This document shows, piece by piece, positions 1-5,600 of a DNA stretch of 7,593 bases. Position numbers and translations under genes: made by a program. Within the stretch, counting starts at the first letter, position 1. Every line of letters starts with the position of its first letter. The DNA comes from Segatella copri (lineage in GTDB: Bacteria > Bacteroidota > Bacteroidia > Bacteroidales > Bacteroidaceae): NCBI RefSeq assembly GCF_019127135.1, contig NZ_JAHOEA010000091.1, forward strand, positions 1 to 7,593, read 5' to 3'. A model generated the notes under the pieces. That model did not search any database and had not been told where the DNA came from. It saw only the letters and a list, made by a program, of their open reading frames with translations.

Positions 1-39
1 GCGATGCCCTGGGCTAGGAGCTTTTGGGCCTTCAGCCCG
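1..39 (+). repeat. Partial REP-like palindromic element, left edge
   Basis: The window opens inside a repeat: positions 1-23 are an exact reverse complement of 7560-7582 at the other end. The complete copy at the right end shows that the main hairpin (CCCAGGGC/GCCCTGGG with a 3-nt loop) is cut here by the window edge. A second small inverted repeat follows, GGGC (26-29) with GCCC (35-38). Short GC-rich palindromes in intergenic DNA are typical of REP elements mobilised by RAYT (TnpA-REP) transposases; assigning this one to that class is inference, since no RAYT gene is present. The helicase reading frame runs back into it through a TTG at 24, which I do not believe is a real start. Confidence 0.75.
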
Positions 40-74
40 TACTTGAACCACATGCTAAAGTTCTGTTAAATATA

Positions 75-1811
75 ATGATTGATCTCGACAACCCGGAGTT
101 GCAGAATGCACTCCAAATCATACAGTTTACCCGTCGTTCGCTTTTCCTTACCGGAAAGGCGGGGACGGGTAAATCTACTTTTTTACGTTATATAGCCGCC
201 AATACCAAGAAGAAACATATCATTCTTGCCCCAACAGGCATTGCGGCCATCAACGCCGGAGGAAGCACGCTCCACAGCTTTTTCAAGCTTCCTTTCCACC
301 CTCTGCTGCCCAACGACAGCATGTATTCCGTCCGCAACATCCGCAACACCCTGAAATATAATTCTGAGAAGATAAAGATTATCCGCGAGGTAGAGCTCAT
401 CATCATCGATGAGATCAGTATGGTTCGTGCCGATATCATCGATTTCCTGGACAAGGTATTGCGGGTATATTGCCGCAACATGCGAGAGCCTTTCGGGGGC
501 AAGCAGCTGCTTCTGGTGGGCGATATCTTCCAGCTGGAGCCTGTAGTAAGAGAGGACGACCGCCGTCTGCTCAGTCCCTTCTACCGCAGCAGTTTCTTCT
601 TCGATGCCAAGGTGTTCGAATACTTCAAGCTCGTGAGCATCGAACTCAAGAAGGTATACCGCCAGAGCGATCCTGTTTTCATCAGCATCCTCGACCATAT
701 CCGCACGTCTCAGGTACCTATGCAGGATTTCCAGCGCCTCAACCAGCGCGTGGGAGCCAGGCTCGATGAAGGTGATTCCAAACTTGCCATCACCCTCTCT
801 ACGCGCCGCGATACGGTAGATTACATCAACGACAGCCAGCTCCAGCGTCTTCCGGGCGAGCCTTGCCTCTTCCGTGGCCACATACAGGGCGAGTTTCCGG
901 AGAGCAGTCTCCCTACCCCTATCGAACTTTACCTCAAGACGGGGGCTCAGGTTATCTTCATCAAGAATGATATCGAGCACCAGTGGGTGAATGGCACGCT
1001 GGGCACCATCATCGGTTTTGATGAGGATGAGGATGCCAAGATTTATGTGCGCACCGAGGAAGGAAAGGATGTGATGGTTGAGCCTGCGGCATGGAGCAAC
1101 ATGCGATACCATTTCAATGAGGTTGAGAAGAAGATTGAGGAGGAAGAGATTGGCAGATACGAGCAGTACCCCATCCGTCTGGCGTGGGCAATAACGGTTC
1201 ATAAGAGTCAGGGCCTCACCTTCAACCAGGTGAAGATTGATTTCACGGGTGGTGTTTTTGCAGGCGGACAGACGTATGTTGCCTTGTCCCGCTGTACCAG
1301 CCTCGAGGGCATCAGTCTTCAGGAGCCATTGCGTCAGAGTGATGTTTTCGTGCGCAATGATGTCAAGCAGTTTGCCCGTCATTTCAACGACCAGAGCACC
1401 ATCAACACGGCGCTTACCCAGAGTAAGGCTGACAAGCAGTATCATGATGCCGTCAAGGCGTTCGACAGGGGCGATATGCAGTCGGCTCTCGACAACTTCT
1501 TCCTTGCCATCCACAGCCGTTATGACATCGAGCAGCCGCTTGCCAAGCGTTTCATCCGCAAAAAGCTGAACAGGGTGAATGAGCTTCAGGCTGAGAACGA
1601 GCGGCTGCGCGAAGAAATAAGAAAGAAGGATGAAGAGAAGGAGAAGCAGGAGAAGTTCCTCAAGCGCCTTGCCACGGAGTATGTGATTATGGGCAAGGAG
1701 TGCGAAAAAGAGGGCATGAAAGAGGCTGCCATCATGAATTACCGCAAGGCCCTCACGCTTTATCCTGAGCACCCGGAGGCGAAAAAAAGGCTTTTAAAGG
1801 TAAAAAAGTAA
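75..1811 (+). CDS. Pif1/RecD-like SF1 DNA helicase with C-terminal TPR/coiled-coil tail
   Basis: ATP-dependent DNA helicase of superfamily 1B (Pif1/Dda/RecD2 type), expected to unwind DNA 5'-3' in the cytoplasm. Visible motifs in the 578-aa product are Walker A GKAGTGKST (27-35), motif Ia region APTGIAAINAGG (52-63), Walker B IIIDEISMV (109-117), motif III VGDIFQLEP (148-156), motif IV VYRQ (194-197), an SH3-like stretch around WVNGTLG, motif V AWAITVHKSQG (370-380) and motif VI YVALSRC (401-407, Arg406 as the likely ATP-sensing arginine). After the helicase core comes a TPR-like helix pair (about 453-485), a charged coiled coil (about 496-533) and a second TPR-like unit (about 536-570). I chose ATG 75 because the in-frame TTG at 24 lies in a repeat and would add 17 residues that are not helicase-like. 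No Shine-Dalgarno is seen, as usual in Bacteroidota. The last residues (KRLLKVKK) are encoded by A/T-rich repeat sequence. Substrate is unknown. Confidence 0.9.
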   Translation: MIDLDNPELQNALQIIQFTRRSLFLTGKAGTGKSTFLRYIAANTKKKHIILAPTGIAAINAGGSTLHSFFKLPFHPLLPNDSMYSVRNIRNTLKYNSEKIKIIREVELIIIDEISMVRADIIDFLDKVLRVYCRNMREPFGGKQLLLVGDIFQLEPVVREDDRRLLSPFYRSSFFFDAKVFEYFKLVSIELKKVYRQSDPVFISILDHIRTSQVPMQDFQRLNQRVGARLDEGDSKLAITLSTRRDTVDYINDSQLQRLPGEPCLFRGHIQGEFPESSLPTPIELYLKTGAQVIFIKNDIEHQWVNGTLGTIIGFDEDEDAKIYVRTEEGKDVMVEPAAWSNMRYHFNEVEKKIEEEEIGRYEQYPIRLAWAITVHKSQGLTFNQVKIDFTGGVFAGGQTYVALSRCTSLEGISLQEPLRQSDVFVRNDVKQFARHFNDQSTINTALTQSKADKQYHDAVKAFDRGDMQSALDNFFLAIHSRYDIEQPLAKRFIRKKLNRVNELQAENERLREEIRKKDEEKEKQEKFLKRLATEYVIMGKECEKEGMKEAAIMNYRKALTLYPEHPEAKKRLLKVKK

Positions 1812-1953
1812 AAAGGTAAAAAGAGGCTTTTAAATGGGGGACCAGCGATGGAATCGCTGGGAACGGAGGTGCAAAGAGGCTTTTCTCCTTCCTGTCCCCG
1901 TTCCCAGCGATTCCATCGCTGGTCCCCCCGAGCTTTTTTTAAAGGTAAAAAAG
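1792..1953. repeat. 17-bp direct repeat flanking the inverted pair
   Basis: The sequence TTTTAAAGGTAAAAAAG occurs exactly at 1792-1808, overlapping the last codons of the helicase gene, and again at 1937-1953. Between the two lie a further AAAAAGGTAAAAAG run (1811-1824), two copies of an AAAGAGGCTTTT motif (near 1819-1830 and 1873-1884), and the 31-bp inverted pair. The low complexity limits its weight, but 17 identical bases around a palindromic insert resemble either a duplicated target or a repeat-array remnant. Confidence 0.7.
1836..1928. repeat. Perfect 31-bp inverted repeat of two REP-like palindromes (BIME-like)
   Basis: The arms 1836-1866 and 1898-1928 are exact reverse complements over 31 bases, separated by a 31-base spacer. 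Each arm is itself a hairpin: CCAGCGAT and ATCGCTGG pair around the loop GGA (1842-1860 and its mirror image at 1904-1922). Two REP units in opposite orientation match the layout called BIME in enterobacteria; use of that term here is by analogy. As RNA, the pair could fold either into one long stem or into two small hairpins. The right arm is followed closely by T7 (1934-1940), so the long stem could also serve as a terminator-like 3' end for the helicase transcript. Confidence 0.9.
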
Positions 1954-1969
1954 CAATATAGATAAAACA

Positions 1970-2004
1970 AAAAAAACAGGCAAAATGATTTTGCCTGTTT
2001 TTTT
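1970..2004. terminator. Bidirectional intrinsic terminator between convergent genes
   Basis: A perfect 16-bp stem (1970-1985 with 1989-2004) closes on the 3-nt loop TGA. The core is ACAGGCAAAA/TTTTGCCTGT, flanked by A7 on the left and T7 on the right, so a U-tract follows the hairpin whichever strand is transcribed. It lies 158 bases after the helicase stop and 57 bases after the lptD stop, where a shared terminator for convergent genes is expected. Confidence 0.92.
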
Positions 2005-2031
2005 ATTATCTATAAGCTGAAAAGCTCTATT

Positions 2032-2059
2032 AACTGTAAACTTTCAACTATAAACTATC
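2032..2059. repeat. Two-copy 14-mer tandem repeat next to the lptD stop
   Basis: AACTGTAAACTTTC (2032-2045) is followed directly by AACTATAAACTATC (2046-2059), with 12 of 14 positions identical. It ends two bases before the lptD stop codon. A/T-rich tandem repeats of this style are common between Bacteroidota genes; I see no functional signal in it. Confidence 0.6.
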
Positions 2060-2061
2060 AT

Positions 2062-4926
2062 CTAGTACCATTGTACAGCGTTGGAATAACCACTTCTCTT
2101 GTCGTATTTCAGCGCATCTGTCAAGGTGGCTGCGTTACAACGGAAGGTGAAGTTGTAGCTCGTGTATGGAGCGAGAACCACAGAACAGCTCATGTTGAAA
2201 CAGTGAAGATCACGAGCCAGACTGGCGGTGGTCATACTGATCTTGTGGTTGTCAAAATCATAACCGGATGAGAAACTGATGTTCCAGCCATCACTGATTC
2301 TTACGTTACCACTCATGTTCAGAGTCTGGGTAAACTTATATGCATAGCGCATCGTCTTCTCATTGAACTTTTCTCTTCGCGTATCCTCGCGCATTGTTAC
2401 ACCGTAACCGAAGGTCAGCGACCATGGCATCTTGAACGCCATATAACCGTCTGCATCCGTTTCAGCCTTGCCGCCCTTCTTGGCAGCCGTCTTACCCTTC
2501 TCCAGACTATCGTCTACGTTGCTCTCAATGTCGGTATCCAGACCTTCATCGTCATCATCATCGCTGCGCTTGCTGTTCTTCTTGTCGTCCTCATCATCGC
2601 CCCCGCCAAAGAGTTTCTTCAGCTTCTCCGGGTTCAGTGTGAACGAGAAGTTCTGCGACATACCCTGGAATCGTCCGAACCTGCCCTTGCCCCACTCCGT
2701 ATGGGTACCTACATAAACATTGTTCTGGTCATCCAGCTCGTAGGCATAAGTGGCAAACACGGCGTTCATGTTGAAGGTATAGTTCTTCCACCACTTCAGT
2801 CTGAGGTTGATGTTCATATCGCTCCAAGGGCGAACCTTGGCTGCAGTATTGTAGCTCATGTTGATGTCGAACGCATCGATGATACTGATTTTCTTGTATC
2901 CGGTAGAGTCCTTGTCGCTCTTCACCTTCATCTCGATGTTGTTGCCCAGGGTAAACGAGATGTTACCGCTCTTACCCTTGCCCGGTGCACCGTAGAGGGC
3001 GTTGGCATACTTCGAATAGCTTACCAGCGATACGTTTCCGTCGGCATCGGTCTTCTGGTAGGTGTCCCAGTAGCCGTAGCGTGAAGCTCCGAAGTCTGGG
3101 GCATAGCTGAAGTTCACCGTAGGCGTAAACACGTGGCGCACAGCCTGTATCTTATCTCCGAAGAGCTTGCGGTTTGGTATGTAGAAGCCATAGAGTTTGG
3201 TAGAGAGACCTACGCTCATGTTCCAGTTATACACATTGTTGAAACCGTAGATGGTATCACATTTCTCCGTCTGGCTGGCTTCATCCCATGATCTCTCCAC
3301 CTTGTTGGTATACATACGGTCGGTGAAATTGAACGATGGGTTCACGTTGAGATATTTAAAGAGCGTGAATGTAGCACTCACCGGTATCTGGTGCTGCCAT
3401 CCATTTCTCCAGTCCTTGATGAGCGAACTGTGCATCAGCTTATCTTCTTTGGTATTGATGCTGTTAGAGATGTGTCCCGTATAGCTCATGGCTATCTTCT
3501 CGTACCATTTCTCATCGCCCACCATCTTCTTTCTTCTGAACGGATAGAAGCGGGAGATGCTGATGTTGAGGTCGGGCAGCGTCATGGCGATGGATGAATC
3601 GCGCATGTTCTGCGAGAGGTTGGCGGTGGAACTGAGCGTCATACCGATGCTTGAGAACGAGGTGCTCCAGTTGACAGATGAGGTTCGCGTACTCTGCGTC
3701 ATCGTCTGCGGATTGTAGAGCGAATTGAGGTTATTGCGTTCGTAGCTCGATGTGGCGAAGTTCACACTTGCCGAAAGCGAACTGTATGGGTTTGCCTTGC
3801 TGTCCTGGCGGTGGCTCCATTGCAGTTTGAAACTCTCCTGTTCGGTAAAGTCTGGCATTCCCTTATCACCGTTCTTCGTATCCTGGTAACTGAAGAAGAA
3901 GGAACCCGAGTATTTGTATCTCTTGCGGTAGTTGCTGGCTGCCGAGAGTCCCCACGAGCCCTTGGTATAAATTTCGCCCAGCAGCTTCAGGTCCCATTTA
4001 TCGTTCATGGCGAAATAATATCCACCATCTCTCAGGTAGAAGCCTCGTGCCGTTTCATCGCCGTAGGTTGGCATGATGAAACCGCTGCTGTAGCTCTTGG
4101 TGAACGGGAAGAAGCCGTAAGGGATGGCGAGCGGCATTGGTACATCGCACACCACGAGATAGGCTGGTCCGAATACCACATCCTTGCCCGGTCTTACCTT
4201 GGCTCGGGAGAGCGAGATGTAGAAGTCGGGATGCGGATCATCGCAAGTGGTATACCTGCCGTGCTGCAGATAGATGACACCCGATGAGTCGCGTTTCGAC
4301 TTCATACCGGTCAGGAATCCGTCTTCCTGTTCTGTATATACATTATTAATAAGGGCCTTCTTGCTCTTGAAGTTGAATTTGATGGTGTCGGTATCGTAGG
4401 TATCACTACCCATCTTGAAGACAGGTTTGCCCTTGATGCCTCCCTCCGCCGTACTGTCGGGTGTACCCATAGCCTTCACGTTGCTCTTGTCCATATCCAT
4501 GGAGATGCGGTCAGAGCTGAGGTCCATGTTGGTATACTTCACGTTGGAGTTTCCGTAGAGATATGCCACCTTGTTCTTGGCATCGTATACGAGGGAGTCG
4601 TCCGCCTGATAGTTAACCGGTGCGTCTACTCCACCCTGTTTCTTTCTGGCGATACTGTCGAGGCGGATACTGTCATCCACCACTTTATTATGTTTCCATA
4701 TAGCTTTCTGCAGCGAGTCCATCTGCGTAGTGTCGTCAGCCTGTTTCAGCTTGGGCTTTATTTCGTTGCCCAGCGAGTCTACGAACACACTGTCTCCCAC
4801 GCTGTCCACGGTTTCCGTCTTCTCCTTCTTCTTTTTCTTTTTCGAATCGGGCATACCCGGATTAGCCACCATCATACAGGAGATGGCAGCGAGCAGCAGC
4901 ATAGCTATCGTCGATTGTTTTCTCAT
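2062..4926 (-). CDS. lptD: LptD-type LPS assembly outer-membrane protein
   Basis: The 954-aa product matches the Bacteroidota form of LptD, the outer-membrane barrel that, with LptE, inserts lipopolysaccharide into the outer leaflet. It has an N-terminal export signal (basic MRKQ, hydrophobic 6-20), then a Lys- and Asp/Ser-rich linker (about 28-100), an OstA/LptA-like beta-jellyroll domain (about 104-225, including DDSLVYDAKNKVAYLYGNS), and a large beta-barrel rich in alternating aromatic strands. The segment YTTC-DDPHPDF (225-235), followed by DVPMPLAIPYGFFPF (261-275), corresponds to the YTSC...VPIFYSPY region of E. coli LptD. The chain ends in VQWY, an aromatic terminus typical of barrels inserted by BAM. 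An acidic insert (about 770-824, with DDEDD and DDDDDEG) probably forms a loop. Cys17 sits in a poor lipobox, so a lipoprotein is not favoured. The gene starts 16 bases after the HD gene stop, which implies co-transcription. It is longer than E. coli LptD (784 aa). Confidence 0.87.
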   Translation of the reverse strand: MRKQSTIAMLLLAAISCMMVANPGMPDSKKKKKKEKTETVDSVGDSVFVDSLGNEIKPKLKQADDTTQMDSLQKAIWKHNKVVDDSIRLDSIARKKQGGVDAPVNYQADDSLVYDAKNKVAYLYGNSNVKYTNMDLSSDRISMDMDKSNVKAMGTPDSTAEGGIKGKPVFKMGSDTYDTDTIKFNFKSKKALINNVYTEQEDGFLTGMKSKRDSSGVIYLQHGRYTTCDDPHPDFYISLSRAKVRPGKDVVFGPAYLVVCDVPMPLAIPYGFFPFTKSYSSGFIMPTYGDETARGFYLRDGGYYFAMNDKWDLKLLGEIYTKGSWGLSAASNYRKRYKYSGSFFFSYQDTKNGDKGMPDFTEQESFKLQWSHRQDSKANPYSSLSASVNFATSSYERNNLNSLYNPQTMTQSTRTSSVNWSTSFSSIGMTLSSTANLSQNMRDSSIAMTLPDLNISISRFYPFRRKKMVGDEKWYEKIAMSYTGHISNSINTKEDKLMHSSLIKDWRNGWQHQIPVSATFTLFKYLNVNPSFNFTDRMYTNKVERSWDEASQTEKCDTIYGFNNVYNWNMSVGLSTKLYGFYIPNRKLFGDKIQAVRHVFTPTVNFSYAPDFGASRYGYWDTYQKTDADGNVSLVSYSKYANALYGAPGKGKSGNISFTLGNNIEMKVKSDKDSTGYKKISIIDAFDINMSYNTAAKVRPWSDMNINLRLKWWKNYTFNMNAVFATYAYELDDQNNVYVGTHTEWGKGRFGRFQGMSQNFSFTLNPEKLKKLFGGGDDEDDKKNSKRSDDDDDEGLDTDIESNVDDSLEKGKTAAKKGGKAETDADGYMAFKMPWSLTFGYGVTMREDTRREKFNEKTMRYAYKFTQTLNMSGNVRISDGWNISFSSGYDFDNHKISMTTASLARDLHCFNMSCSVVLAPYTSYNFTFRCNAATLTDALKYDKRSGYSNAVQWY

Positions 4927-4942
4927 TCAATAAATTAGAATT

Positions 4943-5479
4943 CTATTCAAACATGCGTTCCCATTGCTGGAATCGTTTTACTCCTTCCTCGCCGAACTTC
5001 ATGAGACTTTTTTCTGCTTTCTCAATCGTTTTTTCCCGGTCGAGGTGAGTTTTGCTGAAGAATTTATCAGCGTAGCAAATCACCTTCTCCTCCATGGTTT
5101 CCGGCAGGAAATCCTGATGAGGCAGGGGCAGGTTCTGTGCTATAATCTGTGCCTCTGTGATGCCTGCACCGGTATGGCGCTCGCATACGCGGGCATGTCG
5201 TTCATATCCTTCCTTGCGCAGGATTTCTGCTCCCAGTCGTCCGTGGCAGATGTAGGGCTGCGAGCCGAAACACTGTATGCCTGGGGCATCGGTCATGAAG
5301 ATGCCGAGGTCGTGGAGCATGGCTGCTTCTTCGATAAACTGGGCATCGAGTTGCAATTCGGGATGATACGAAACAATCTGTAGCGCTTTTCGCGCTACAG
5401 ATTGGCTATGTGTAATGAGGATATGCCGAAGCTCATTATCCTCAGGATAATACTTATCAATAATAGCTTGATAATCCAT
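4943..5479 (-). CDS. HD-domain (HDIG-type) phosphohydrolase
   Basis: Small cytoplasmic metal-dependent phosphohydrolase of the HD superfamily, 178 aa. Candidate metal ligands fall in the order expected for the fold: His24 (HSQSVARKA), His56-Asp57 (MLHDLGIF), His79 (ICHGRLGAE), His102 (ERHTGAG) and Asp138 (YADKFFSK). No sensor, nucleotidyltransferase or second catalytic domain is attached, so the substrate cannot be read from sequence; nucleotides and phosphorylated metabolites are typical for the family. I place the start at ATG 5479-5477 (MDYQAIID). The frame stays open for 36 more codons upstream to an ATG at 5587, but those codons lie in an intergenic inverted repeat and give a low-complexity peptide. 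The leader is A/T-rich (AATATAAAAACG) without a Shine-Dalgarno. It lies just ahead of lptD (16-base gap), so the two are probably co-expressed; a role in envelope biology is only suggested by that linkage. Codons 26-35 contain a perfect hairpin. Confidence 0.87.
   Translation of the reverse strand: MDYQAIIDKYYPEDNELRHILITHSQSVARKALQIVSYHPELQLDAQFIEEAAMLHDLGIFMTDAPGIQCFGSQPYICHGRLGAEILRKEGYERHARVCERHTGAGITEAQIIAQNLPLPHQDFLPETMEEKVICYADKFFSKTHLDREKTIEKAEKSLMKFGEEGVKRFQQWERMFE
5374..5404 (-). other. Perfect 13-bp hairpin inside the HD coding sequence
   Basis: CAATCTGTAGCGC (5374-5386) and GCGCTACAGATTG (5392-5404) are exact reverse complements around a 5-nt gap. In the mRNA this is a 13-bp stem closed by GAAAA, covering codons 26-35 (QSVARKALQI). 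No U-tract follows, so it is not an intrinsic terminator. The encoded peptide fits the HD-fold helix that carries the first His, so it does not look like an insertion into the protein. Confidence 0.85.
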
Positions 5480-5489
5480 CGTTTTTATA

Positions 5490-5598
5490 TTAAATGTTGA
5501 ATGTTGAGTGTTGAATGTTGAATTATGGGGCTTGCGCCGTAAGTGTCCTTGCTGTTTTGCAGAAAGGGACAACTCAACATTCAACATTCAACATTTAA
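5490..5598. repeat. Mirrored TGTTGAA heptamer arrays forming a long inverted repeat
   Basis: The left arm, 5490-5516, and right arm, 5572-5598, pair at 25 of 27 positions, including 18 in a row. Each arm is built from about four copies of a 7-mer, TGTTGAA on the left and its complement TTCAACA on the right. The 55-base centre holds a GC-rich palindrome-like stretch (GGGGCTTGCGCC, 5527-5538) and a second imperfect hairpin, 5545-5570 (GTCC...GGAC). The element fills almost the whole gap between the carboxyltransferase stop and the HD start, reaching within two bases of the former. There is no U-tract after the stems on the - strand, so it is not an evident terminator. Confidence 0.85.
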
Positions 5599-5600
5599 CA

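Noticed and set aside
24..74. N-terminal extension of the helicase from the TTG at 24
   Set aside because: It begins inside the REP-like repeat and adds 17 residues unrelated to the helicase fold; ATG 75 gives a natural N-terminus just before the Walker A region.
183..1772. Very long open frame antisense to the helicase gene (529 codons), and several antisense frames over lptD and the carboxyltransferase gene
   Set aside because: The sense frames carry complete, motif-rich proteins. The antisense products are Leu/Val/Arg-rich without recognisable domains, as expected from codon bias on the opposite strand.
4858..4926. Lipoprotein signal at Cys17 of LptD
   Set aside because: The residues before Cys17 (A-I-S) do not make a good lipobox, and LptD is an integral barrel; ordinary signal-peptidase processing near VA-NP is more likely.
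5545..5570. Terminator of the carboxyltransferase gene at the GTCC...GGAC hairpin
   Set aside because: The stem is imperfect and no U-tract follows on the - strand.
5480..5587. N-terminal extension of the HD protein from the ATG at 5587
   Set aside because: The 36 extra codons are written entirely by the heptamer inverted repeat and its centre; the domain begins naturally at MDYQAIID.
5490..5598. CRISPR array suggested by repeated TGTTGAA units
   Set aside because: The units are contiguous 7-mers without spacers, mirrored in two arms, and there are no cas genes.
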